Source of the DNA: Craterostigma plantagineum
Lineage: Eukaryota; Streptophyta; Magnoliopsida; Lamiales; Linderniaceae
NCBI GenBank assembly: GCA_027422505.1
Contig: JAPQWV010000631.1
Location: 1-64,000, forward strand
Direction: 5' to 3'
DNA length: 64,000 nt
Position 1 is the stretch's first letter; every line of letters begins with the position of its first letter. Shown here piece after piece: positions 55,268-64,000 of the stretch. The notes under the pieces are model-generated. The model did no database searches and was not told where the DNA came from. It worked only from the letters and a program-made list of their open reading frames with translations. A program made the position numbers and the translations under genes.

Positions 55268-57612
55268 GGCGCACACACACACGTATTGAAGTATATGTTT
55301 ATATGGTGTATGGATTTGGGACATGTATACGATCATCTTATACATTTTTTAGATGTTTTTACATATTATATAAAACGAGTTTTACCATCGAAGTAGACTA
55401 TATCGATTGCTGTGTACAGATGATTGAAATTGGAACATGTTTGAGACTCTTTTTATATGTGATATATGCAGTGTTAAAGTGTCAATAGTTCGTTTCTTGG
55501 ATTGTTTGGAGTTTTTTTATTGCTTTTTTCATAGTTTGGGTTGAGAGGAATTGAAAAAGAAAAGATCGTTGAAGACATCTTCCTTGGTAACTTTGCCATC
55601 TTTGGTGGGAAAAAGGTAATGATTCTCTTTTACTTTATATTATTTATTTATGGTTGAAGCTATCCTGTTTTAGAGTATATACTGATGGCTTTTGACCCTC
55701 ATTGGTAAGGCTTCTTCGAACAAGGAGAGATGCTTTCTTACCGTATACTTTTAACTATGCTTAACTTAATAAACTTCAAAAAAATTCAAGCTAATAAAAC
55801 CTTCGAAGACAGACGATCAGATTGCTGCTTCTCTACATCTCCGAGATGATTGATCAGCCTTCTCTTCTGCTATGCTTCTTATTTCTTAATTGCCTCTTTT
55901 CAGTTCTTCTTCGGCGAGCACTTGGATCTTCTTGAGCTTACCTACCACTCTATAAATAGAACAATATAACTGTTCATTTAACATTGATCACCCCTTCCCA
56001 TTCCACAGTATATATGATGACATATATGTATTTAGTTTACCAGCATATCCCTATGGTTTGGAGAAGTAGAAGGTAAAGGATGATTATGGTCCTCAACAAA
56101 ATGATATGCTTATAGTCGTTACAGCTTCCCATACAATGTAGACGAAGAGTTTTTTTCTTTTTTCATTACCCTTGTTAGAATCCCAAATCTGCATGGCTTG
56201 GACTACGAATACCCAGCCTTTTCTGCGTTTGAAACGTAGAACTTTCTTGCATCTTCTTCCGAACCAAACTCCTTGCCTATAAAGCATGGCTCGGGTGCTT
56301 CCATTATTGGCTTGTTCCGAGTCATTAGTGTCATTTGCTTCAACCACTGCAAGAATTATGAATTCGTTCGTATTCCTTCGGTGATTGGTTATGCAATCTT
56401 TACAATGCAAAACTCAAACCCCAATCAGAGCAATCGCGGATGGGAAAACACGAATCCAATAAAAACGTAAGAGAAATAGATACAAGAAATTAAACAGTAC
56501 TAGAATTCATGGCAGTGATAGTATGTTTTTCAAGAACAATAATAAATTGAAAAACTTGACATGTTATTCGAAGAAGAGAAGGTTGATCTTATGAGACATG
56601 GCGACGCCTTTGGACATGTATCATGTTATTAGTACTAAACGTTCTCATCAGCTATAATTTACAGATAAAAGACCGAAGAAAAAAGGCTGTCCACTTGAGT
56701 TTCTAAGTTACTAAATCCGTTTATTGTCTCCTTATTTGGGTTGATTCTTCATGGACGACTTGTTCTTTTCGGAAGCATTTTGATAAGCATTTATAGAAAA
56801 GAACATCCTTACAACGATATTATTCACAATGCGAATAAAAGAGACGGCACGAAAGGCAGAACTATATAATAAGATGACGTCGTATCATATATAGGATACA
56901 AACGAACACTAATTACACAAAAATCTACACGATACTTACAATGAAAAGTTTAATGAAAGCGTGTGTAGATATCCATTCTCATTGGTTGCGACCATTACTA
57001 AGGAGGGAAAAGCATCCTTCTATAAAAGCCATCTCACACAGCAGAAGGTTGGACAAAAGATAAGAAAAAGAAGTCATTTTTATTGGTCGGGAGCCATCAA
57101 CTGACTCCGTGCAAGAAAAAAAGGTCCGCGAAAATTTCCCCTTATTTTTCTTTGATGTTGATTACCGTTTTGTTTAGTTGTCTTGTGGGCCGATGCATAT
57201 TGCGTTCTAATTAGCTTTGCTTCTGTATGAAAGATGAGTTCAATGCTTAGCTTTGATTGAAGGGTGACAAGTGAGGTCTTGATGATTTAGCATAAAGATA
57301 AAATTCTTGACTTTTTTTATCCCTTGGGGTTTTGAGCTTTTGATTCTTAGTCTTCATTTCTAAGTTGTGGGTTCATGTCTATGGTCTTGGAATAGCATAT
57401 TCAAGAACCGTTTTTTTTCAGTGCTATGTTGAAGTAAAACTTGAAGGTTTGGAAAAAACCTTAATTTGAACTTGTTTATCGCAATTGAGCTCTTGTTTCG
57501 CAGTTATGCTTTGTCAATTTCCAGTCCAACTTTTTTTTTTTTTCCGATTTGAGTCTAACATGATTTTTCGCCTCATCTTTTCTTTTTTTCTTTCGACGTA
57601 AATACTCAAGAA
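55268..57612. other. Gene-free stretch before HYDRA1
   Basis: Intergenic sequence and, in its last few hundred bases, the 5' region of the sterol isomerase gene. A short minus-strand stretch near 55560-55610 could read TKDGKVTKEDVFNDLF, but no flanking exon supports it. A 105-residue minus-strand frame at 56093-56410 has no recognisable domain. I call no gene here. Confidence 0.4.
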
Positions 57613-58540
57613 ATGGCAATAGAAGGCAAAGTCGATCACCCTTACGTTCCAAGAGATATGAAATTGCCCGATTTCGTGCCCATTCTCCTTACACAATCGA
57701 CAATCGTCGGCGTATATGGCATCGCTTCGCTGCTCGCCGTCGCCTTCATGTGGATTTCATCAGGTAAATTATACCTAAAATTCAACCCTATACTCGATTA
57801 TTTACATATCGATCATAAAAAACGAACATTTACATATATGTTAAACTAAACATTACTTTCTTCGTTTGCGGAAATATAGGGTATTTTCGTAAGGCGTCGA
57901 AAGGCGATAGAATCCTCATGTGCTGGTGGATATTCACGGGCCTAACGCACATATTCCTCGAAGGATACTTCGTTTTCACCCCAGATTTTTACAAGCATGA
58001 AAATCCCAGTTTTCTCGCTGAGCTTTGTAAGTTCTTCTTCTTACATAAACGCCGTCGAAATAACGTGCGATAAAAAGAAAAGCGTATATACAACGACAGG
58101 GAAAGAATACGGAAAAGGAGATTCGAGATACGTAGGTCGCGATTCTGCCATAGTTGGCGTCGAAGGAATCACCGCCGTTTTCGGGGGGCCCGCTTGTCTC
58201 CTCGCAGTGTAAAAAATAATACGCTTGGGATGATTATTTCAGCGCCGAAATGTTTTAATGTTATGATCGAGCGACTATTTTTTTCAGGTATGCATTAGCG
58301 GCGAAGAAGTCGTATAGGTACGTTCTTCAGCTGGCGATTTCTTTAGGGCAGCTTTACGGAACCGTATTGTATTACATCACGGCCGTTTTGGACGGTGATA
58401 ATTTTGCGGCGAGCGATTATTATTATTACACGTACTATTGCTTCGCTAATGTGTGGTGGATTTTAATTCCAGCCGTTATTATTGTACGGTGCTGGAAAAT
58501 GATATGCGCCGAAGAACAGAAGAAGACCAAAACTGGCTGA
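57613..58540 (+). CDS. HYD1: 3-beta-hydroxysteroid delta8-delta7 isomerase (HYDRA1, EBP family)
   Basis: This ER membrane enzyme shifts the sterol double bond from C8 to C7 in phytosterol synthesis; Arabidopsis hydra1 mutants have severe patterning defects. Four exons begin at 57613 and end at 58540, with GT-AG junctions falling in SSG/YF, EL/W and AV/Y codons. The protein reads MAIEGKVDHPYVPRDMKL, FVPILLTQSTIVGVYGIASL, DRILMCWWIFTGLTHIFLEG (His and Glu of the active site of this family), then DFYKHENPSFLAELWKEYGK, DSRYVGRDSAIVGVEGITAV, SYRYVLQLAISLGQLYGTVL and ANVWWILIPAVIIVRCWKMI, ending EEQKKTKTG. That is about 225 residues with several membrane segments and a Lys-rich cytosolic tail resembling an ER-retrieval signal. 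No frame break was found. Confidence 0.95.
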
Positions 58541-58671
58541 ATATGGGATACAAACTTGAGGCCTCTTTTACATTTTTGGAATTTTGGAACCTAAATAAGA
58601 CTTTGTTATGTCTGAATATTTGGTTGAACTATCATGTGTGACATTTTGAGATTTGGTCATCTAATTTCTTA

Positions 58672-58817
58672 AGGCTCCGTTTGGTTTACGGATTTTGACG
58701 TGGAAAAGAAAACGAAAAGTGAAATGGTACGACACGTGAAGCGTAATGTACAATGAAGGTTATGACCACACTTTTCTTTTCTTTTCCGCATCGAATTCCG
58801 CGGACCAAACGCACCCT
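58672..58817. mobile_element. Small MITE between HYD1 and psaL
   Basis: The left end AGGCTCCGTTTGGTTTACGG and the complement of the right end, AGGGTGCGTTTGGTCCGCGG, form a long imperfect inverted repeat that continues inward to GGAAAAGAAAACGAAAAGTG versus GGAAAAGAAAAGAAAAGTG. TA (or TTA) flanks both ends. About 146 bp, almost wholly palindromic. GTTTGG-type TIRs are common in plant Harbinger/Tourist MITEs. Confidence 0.7.
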
Positions 58818-58854
58818 TAGTGTAAGTGAGATAAACTAATAATGTGATGATTTT

Positions 58855-58985
58855 CGAAGGTCGGGTCAAGTGATGGGGTTTGAAGGGAGGGTCAATGTTC
58901 GATTCCCGGGGCTAACTTTGTTTCATAGCCAACAATGAGGTTCAAATTCGATTCTACGAGGGACCCACAAAAACTATATCAATAA
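58855..58985 (+). repeat. Possible SINE-like remnant
   Basis: GGTCGGGTCAAGTGATGGGG (A-box-like) is followed by AATGTTCGATTCCCGGGGCT, a near-exact pol III B-box. An A-rich stretch (AATAAATAAAAAAATAAG) follows at about 58980. A tRNA-derived SINE is likely but no flanking duplication was identified. Confidence 0.35.
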
Positions 58986-59043
58986 ATAAAAAAATAAGAT
59001 GAAAATCAACAAAAAGGAAATCTTACATTCTAACGTTGCCATG

Positions 59044-59120
59044 CCACGTAGACGAAGGACCCAATAAAAGGATAAAGGATAAGATTATGTACTCGAGCTC
59101 AGCCAATGAGATCCGATATC
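59044..59120 (+). promoter_or_regulatory. psaL promoter elements: ACGT core, I-box, CCAAT
   Basis: CCACGTAG at 59044, GGATAAGATTA at 59078 (I-box, typical of light-regulated plant genes) and AGCCAATGAG at 59100 lie 110-190 bp before the psaL ATG. I see no good TATA box downstream of them; photosystem I nuclear genes are often TATA-less. Confidence 0.6.
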
Positions 59121-59229
59121 ATCTTTCTGAGAACCACAAATTTATCTCCAAAAGATATTATTTACATCTAACGGCTTGTTATTTTCTTGATTCTTACAAC
59201 ATCATTGCAAAGTTCAGAAACTTACTGCA

Positions 59230-59987
59230 ATGGCTTCGACAATGGCGAGTCAGCTGCTAAAGAGCAACGTTCTTGCTTCATCGTTCAAAAGCAGAGCACT
59301 TCTGACGCCGCCCAAGGGAATTTCCGGCGCACCATTGAAGGCTTTCCCTTCTAACAGAAGAAGCTCTTCTTCCTTCACAGTCAAAGCTGTCCAATCTGAG
59401 AAGGTAATAAATTTTCACAAACAAATCAGACAATCAACTGAGTAGATATCGGATTCGATAAAGCATATTTTACTTACATAAACTCTCTATTACAGCCAAC
59501 TTACCAAGTGATTCAGCCAATCAACGGCGACCCTTTCATCGGCAGCCTAGAAACTCCGGTCACCTCAAGCCCGTTAATCGCATGGTACCTATCGAACCTT
59601 CCCGCCTATCGAACCGCCGTGAACCCACTGCTCAGAGGGGTTGAGGTAGGGCTAGCCCATGGGCTCCTCCTCGTGGGTCCCTTCGTCAAGGCGGGCCCAC
59701 TCAGAAACACACCCTACGCAGGCAGCGCTGGCTCGCTGGCTGCCGGCGGGCTGGTGGTGATACTCAGCATTTGCCTGACCATCTATGGCATCGCTTCGTT
59801 CAAGGAGGGCGAGCCTTCGACTGCACCCTCGCTGACCCTCACGGGGAGGAAGAAGGAGCCCGATCAGCTTCAGACGGCGGACGGTTGGGCCAAGTTTACG
59901 GGCGGGTTTTTCTTCGGTGGAATCTCGGGCGTGATTTGGGCGTACTTCTTGCTGTATGTTCTTGATTTGCCTTACTATGTTAAGTAA
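59230..59987 (+). CDS. PSAL: Photosystem I reaction centre subunit XI (PsaL), chloroplast precursor
   Basis: PsaL is a three-helix thylakoid membrane subunit of photosystem I; in plants it sits by PsaH and PsaO at the LHCII docking side used in state transitions. Exon 1 (59230-59403) is [19 protein letters not shown], then a Ser/Lys/Arg-rich transit peptide ending [10 protein letters not shown]. Exon 2 (59496-59987) begins [20 protein letters not shown] and continues [59 protein letters not shown] and [20 protein letters not shown], ending [10 protein letters not shown]. Total length is 221 residues, normal for the family. The Met four codons in is an alternative start. Codon use in exon 2 is markedly more GC-rich than in the neighbours, as in many highly expressed photosynthesis genes. 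No frame break. Confidence 0.97.
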
Positions 59988-60139
59988 GTAAGGGGGATTG
60001 AGTCTGGAAAAATGTGGTCGCTCTTTCATCTATGTATGTATGTAAGAATATCCTTAAAGTTTGAGAGAAACTAAAAGTGATCTTGGCAAATTCGAAAATG
60101 TTTACGGTACAAGGTTATGTAAAAGGTTATGTAAAACCA

Positions 60140-61405
60140 TCAAGACGAAGCAGTATTTAGCAGCATGTCAAAGGGCATTTTAATACCAAATACTTGGCCT
60201 ACTACAGAAAACCATGAAATGAGATACTTATCGATTGGTATCCTCGAATCATCAGATTCACTGCTTGAAAGTAGTCTCATCCACTCACTTGTCCCACAGG
60301 GATGTAATGCGTACCATGGCCTGTTCAAATGAGGATGTTCCTGCAAATTATTTTTTTTTTTGCAGCTTAACATCAAAGTTTAGGGAAGTAATCTACTAAT
60401 GAGAATGACGAAAGAAGCTTGACACGAGTATTTTCTTGCTCGGGCAGATTTCGACGTTAGTAGGTTATAACAAGGAAAGGGAAGACGACATCCAACTGCA
60501 AGAAACTAACCTCCTGGGTCATATATGTCCACTTCGATCTAGCTAATTGCTGTGCGGAGCTAACAGGGATATCCTTTTCAATTTCGTCTAATTCAAGAGG
60601 TTGGCCATCTGCAGACATTGGCTACGATTGTTACATACGCGGTTCTTATGCAAATAAGCTAACAAAAGTAACTATCTTACCACTGCAGTAAGCGCGAAAA
60701 TATAGCATCGGGACCATATATGAAGCAGAGTAAACAACATGGAAGTCATAAAAGTGTTCTTCTCGACCATTATCTTGAACCTATCGGGAAAGACGACACA
60801 GTAGCTAAAAACTCTAGAAACCAGAGTTATGGTGTTTCAACATTTAGAAACCTTGAGGGAAAAATGGAGGCTTACCAGCGTAGCAGTATCGGATGACTCG
60901 ATTATGTCAGCACTGTTGATTTCTTCAGTGTCTGATTCACAGGCTTGGCCATGATCTACCTGCAAAGAAGAAGACATTGAAGAAACTCAGAAGCTCACTC
61001 TTTTTTCTTGAATATCTAACAACATAAGGCATCGGCTGAAACGAGCAAACCTATCTATCATATCTCAACAAATTCGTTTGACAGAGACCCACCTCCGATA
61101 AACTGCGAATCATCACCCTCTCCATGGATAAGAACCCTTCTTCCTACGAAAGTTCATAAAAGAGAGAACAAGAAATTATAAAAGACGATAATCAATCATC
61201 AAACCGAACGTTAGAAGCTGTTTTGGAGAATCGATCAAAGGAAAAATACAGTGCGGCCACGCGTATCCTTCCAAGGTTGCTTTGGGGATGCAATCCATGA
61301 CCATTGAGGAAAAGAGGAGTTGCATTTTGACCATTGCCCAGAAAAAGTACAAGCGGCGACGTAGAACTCCTTCGAAGAAAGGGTACCATCCCGAGAAACC
61401 ACCAT
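60140..61405 (-). CDS. ATG10: Ubiquitin-like-conjugating enzyme ATG10
   Basis: ATG10 is the E2-like enzyme that transfers ATG12 to ATG5, an essential step of autophagosome formation. From Met 61405 exon 1 reads MVVSRDGTLSSKEFYVAACT, then FPQWSWIASPKQPWKDT. Later exons give EEGFLSMERVMIRSLSEV, a linker VDHGQACESDTEEINSADII, REEHFYDFHVVYSASYMVPM with LYFRAYCS, GQPLELDEIEKDIPVSSAQQ, ARSKWTYMTQE and EHPHLNRPWYALHPCGTSEW, where HPCGT contains the catalytic Cys. The end is ISWFSVVGQVFGIKMPFDML. The exon 1 donor is least certain; GRT|GTATTT gives the right phase. Length is about 220 residues, as in other plants. The gene is convergent with psaL (152 bp between stops). Confidence 0.92.
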
Positions 61406-61800
61406 CGTAACGACACCTTTTGACAGAAGAAAACCACTACTGATACAGCAGATCCGTTCAAAATCAAATTTCGATTCAGACTTCACTCTTCAGTAGTAGC
61501 CTAATAGTTTAGCAGCTGATGATGATTGATCGATGATGAGTTTCGATTTGGGGAAGCAGAAAAATTTCACCTTAATCCCCAAATGTTAGACTAATATCAA
61601 TTTGGTCCTCATATATATTGCTTATTTACAATCAGGTACGTATTAGGAGCATTTGCTTCGTAAAGCAATACAATACACAAGATAATCATATTATAACTTA
61701 TAAGTAAGGCCGAAAACATTTGAAAATATTTTTATAATTCTTCAACTATGCAACATATTTAAGTTCAAAAATATTACAACAAAAAAAAGAAGCATTCACA
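61406..61800. other. ATG10 upstream region abutting the formin 3' end
   Basis: The ATG10 leader and promoter plus the formin 3' UTR; both genes are on the minus strand. AATAAA-like words on the minus strand near 61740 may serve formin polyadenylation. No further gene. Confidence 0.4.
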
Positions 61801-64000
61801 TCACCGTTCGTCGTCGTTAAACGCCGTAAACTGCGGCGGCCTACTGAAAAAACCACCTGAAGCTTGCTGTAGCAAAGGGTTCACTGGGACCGGAAATTTA
61901 TACGCAGAACTCACTGTAGTTCTTTCGTTGATCATCCCAACCTCCTTACAAACCCTATCCAAAATCCCAAGAAAATCTCTTACCACCATAAAGATTCTGA
62001 AAGGATGAGCCTCTTCTTTGGTCGAGTTTCCATGGAAATATTCAGTGACTTCCTTCACTAAGGACGAGGCGACGCTTTCTTGAGCTTGGAGTTTGATGAG
62101 TTCCTCTTCGGCCCTTTTCAAGAAATCGCCCATCGATTCAGAAAACCTCGAGCTTCCACCTTCCATGGAAGAAGGGTGGTGTTCTTCTTCAGTCAGTTTT
62201 ATTGCATCGACTATTTTCTTGATCCCATCGGAGAGCTTTAGGATGTCGCTGCTAAGCACTTCGGCATCCATTGTAGCAGATTTTTTAACGTTTGAAAGCT
62301 CAGAGCTCAGCCCAGAAACAACTTGAAGGCCTAGTTTCCTGCATTTGGCCTCGTCGTTTAAGGTAGAGTTTGAGTTTTCTGAGATTCGAGCGCCCTCTGT
62401 TCTTATGATTTCTTGGACAACGAAATGTAAGAGAGTCGTTTTGCCGTCAGCTCCTTTCACATCCACGAGCTTTAGAAGCGTGTCGAGTTTGAAGGCTTGA
62501 GCATCGCCACGGTTCGTTCCCACGTTCATGCGATTCCCAGTTTTTAGTACTGCTTCTAGAAGCTTCAAGAACATTCTACTTGTTCTTAATTCTTCGCAAG
62601 CCGCCTGTTCGCATGAAAAAAACACATTTTTTTTTACATTTCATCCCAAGCTCTGAGGAAAACATATTCATGCATGGCTATTTAGAAAGTGTTAGGGTTG
62701 TCGAAGTGGTACCTCTAGGGTCACAAATGACTTTTTCAGGTACTCAACCTCAGATTCGAAATTGGATACATAGAGCATCGCCTCTAATCTTTTGAAAGCG
62801 TGAGGTACATCAAGAACGGCCTTCAAGAATCTCTCTGCAGCGCCTAGCTTTATGGGAGAATCGTCTTTGTGCTCTTTTAGCTTACGTTCTTCTTCTTTGG
62901 TCGGTGCCATCTTCAGTAAACTCTCGAGAAGGTCTGTGCTAAGTGTATCCGTATTTCCTGACAATTGATAAGCAGACAGCATTTTATTGTCTTGTGTTCT
63001 GCCACTAAGTTAAGAATCTCCCAACAAATATTCTTGGAATTATAGACATTGAGATATCGACGTATTTCTTACCTTCTAAAAGGCCGTCGCAGACTTCCTC
63101 GATGGTGACGTTGAGCGCCCTCAGTAAGATGGCTATGTTCTGCGATTTCTTTGGGTCGAGAACCTTATTAGTGGGGTCTCCACTAGGCGAGGGAAGAACC
63201 TGCCATCTCATCGCTTCCTTGGGACTCTGTTTCGGATTAGGATTATTCACTACGAACAGAGTCTCAATCATCTCTTCATTCAACCTTGTAAAGAACACAA
63301 TTCAACCAACACATATGCACATCACAGACTAAATCAAGGTTGGCACAGTTCAATCAGCAAAAGAAGTTTGTATTGAACTTACTTAAAAGAACTGCACTTG
63401 AGTTGATCCCAGACCATCTCCTTATCTGAGTTGGCCCTCACCTTATCCCAATGCAATGGCTTCAGCTTAGGCTTCAAATTGTTGTCCAAATCCTCCTTGT
63501 TTTGATATACAGCTTCTTCAGTTGATCTGTCCATTTCTTCCATGTGAGATTCACTATTAGACTCATCATTCGAAGGCAACTTCATTGGAGAAATTAGTGT
63601 TGAACCATCCATGGCAATAGGCATTAAGGGCTTAACAAGAGATGGAGGGGCCAAAACAGCTTTCTTAGTCGGTGGCGTAGGAGTTTTCGGACTGTCCCAC
63701 AATTTTCTTGGCTGTGGAGGTGGTGGTGGTGGCGGCGGCAGCCGAGCGATTTGCGTTGGAGATTTCATATTCGAATTTGAATCGTCCTCATTGTGATTCG
63801 AAACATTAGAAGTCCTCGGAGATGAAGATCTTTGGTCAGTAATAGCAGGAAATCTTTCCACGGAGCTCTGTGGAAGATTCTCCACGACTGAGCAGCCATC
63901 ATGCACTTGAGGATGCAAATTCGAAAGTGAATCTCCCAATTCATTATCCCAAGCACTAAAAGTTTTAGGCGATGAAGATTCTTGGCTCATCCTAGTGAAG
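61801..64000 (-). CDS. Formin-like protein (FH1-FH2), 3' part; runs off the right edge
   Basis: Formins nucleate and elongate unbranched actin filaments. The window holds the C-terminal half. A Ser/Pro-rich linker ([19 protein letters not shown] from 63990; the true start lies outside) leads into an FH1 segment with nine Pro ([15 protein letters not shown]). FH2 then begins [40 protein letters not shown], followed by [80 protein letters not shown] with [20 protein letters not shown], and [20 protein letters not shown]. The C-terminal FH2 helices and tail end [20 protein letters not shown] and the GNRMN..TNRG block are FH2 hallmarks. Exons have GT-AG borders near 63375, 63065-62985 and 62710-62610. 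Plant group I formins add a signal peptide and membrane anchor upstream, which would lie beyond 64000. Confidence 0.94.

Noticed and set aside
55555..55612. Minus-strand stretch readable as TKDGKVTKEDVFNDLF, resembling part of an EF-hand
   Set aside because: One short piece with no flanking exons, start or conserved neighbours; not enough for a gene or pseudogene call.
56093..56410. Minus-strand 105-residue open frame
   Set aside because: No domain, no homology I recognise, and no promoter or splice context.

Overview
The window is nuclear DNA of a flowering plant, almost certainly a photosynthetic eudicot. Genes are split by GT-AG introns in AT-rich sequence, and the set is plant-specific: psaL with a plastid transit peptide, a CPK17/34-type calcium-dependent kinase, an RLCK-VII kinase, a GAMYB-type R2R3-MYB with a miR159 site, SCAB, an IBH1-type bHLH and a group I-type formin. 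I cannot name the species. About twenty protein-coding loci are supported, and no tRNA, rRNA or CRISPR feature is convincing.

Layout. 1-15 kb: a frameshifted matrix metalloproteinase, a CRT-like plastid thiol transporter (CLT), a PpiC/rhodanese protein, a CDPK, an uncharacterised basic protein (minus strand) and the Golgi tether subunit COG4. 14.7-26 kb: one very long minus-strand gene, the HEAT-repeat proteasome adaptor ECM29, head-to-head with the actin-binding protein SCAB (26.7-29.3 kb). 29.6-34.0 kb: a complete hAT DNA transposon with 13-bp terminal inverted repeats, a perfect 8-bp target duplication, dense subterminal AACCGGCGGTT-type arrays, a near-intact BED-finger transposase and two tandem long hairpins. 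34.7-48 kb: an RLCK-VII kinase, a small secreted cysteine-rich peptide, two tandem C2H2 zinc-finger repressor-type genes, a calmodulin-like protein, LSM6, a GAMYB-like factor and a RIN4/NOI-like protein. 48-54.7 kb: a gene-free stretch with a fold-back element, two Helitron-type termini and two Tourist-like MITEs. 54.7-64 kb: an IBH1-like bHLH, HYDRA1 sterol isomerase, psaL, ATG10 and a formin that runs off the right edge.

The genes do not form one pathway, as expected for a plant chromosome segment. Loose themes are calcium and immune signalling (CDPK, CML, RLCK-VII, NOI), proteostasis and autophagy (ECM29, ATG10), actin (SCAB, formin) and secretion (COG4).

Quality point: several conserved genes (CLT, CPK, COG4, CML, the transposase, the MMP) are each broken by what looks like one missing base, often in a homopolymer, and LSM6 has a two-base gain. 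Because COG4, LSM6 and CLT are unlikely to be dead, I read most of these as consensus errors and annotate through them. The best candidates for new biology are the two tandem hairpins and the repeated intron-like units inside the hAT element, the eight-cysteine secreted peptide, the missing Gly2 in the RLCK-VII kinase, and the MITE lying directly against the TATA box of the IBH1-like gene.
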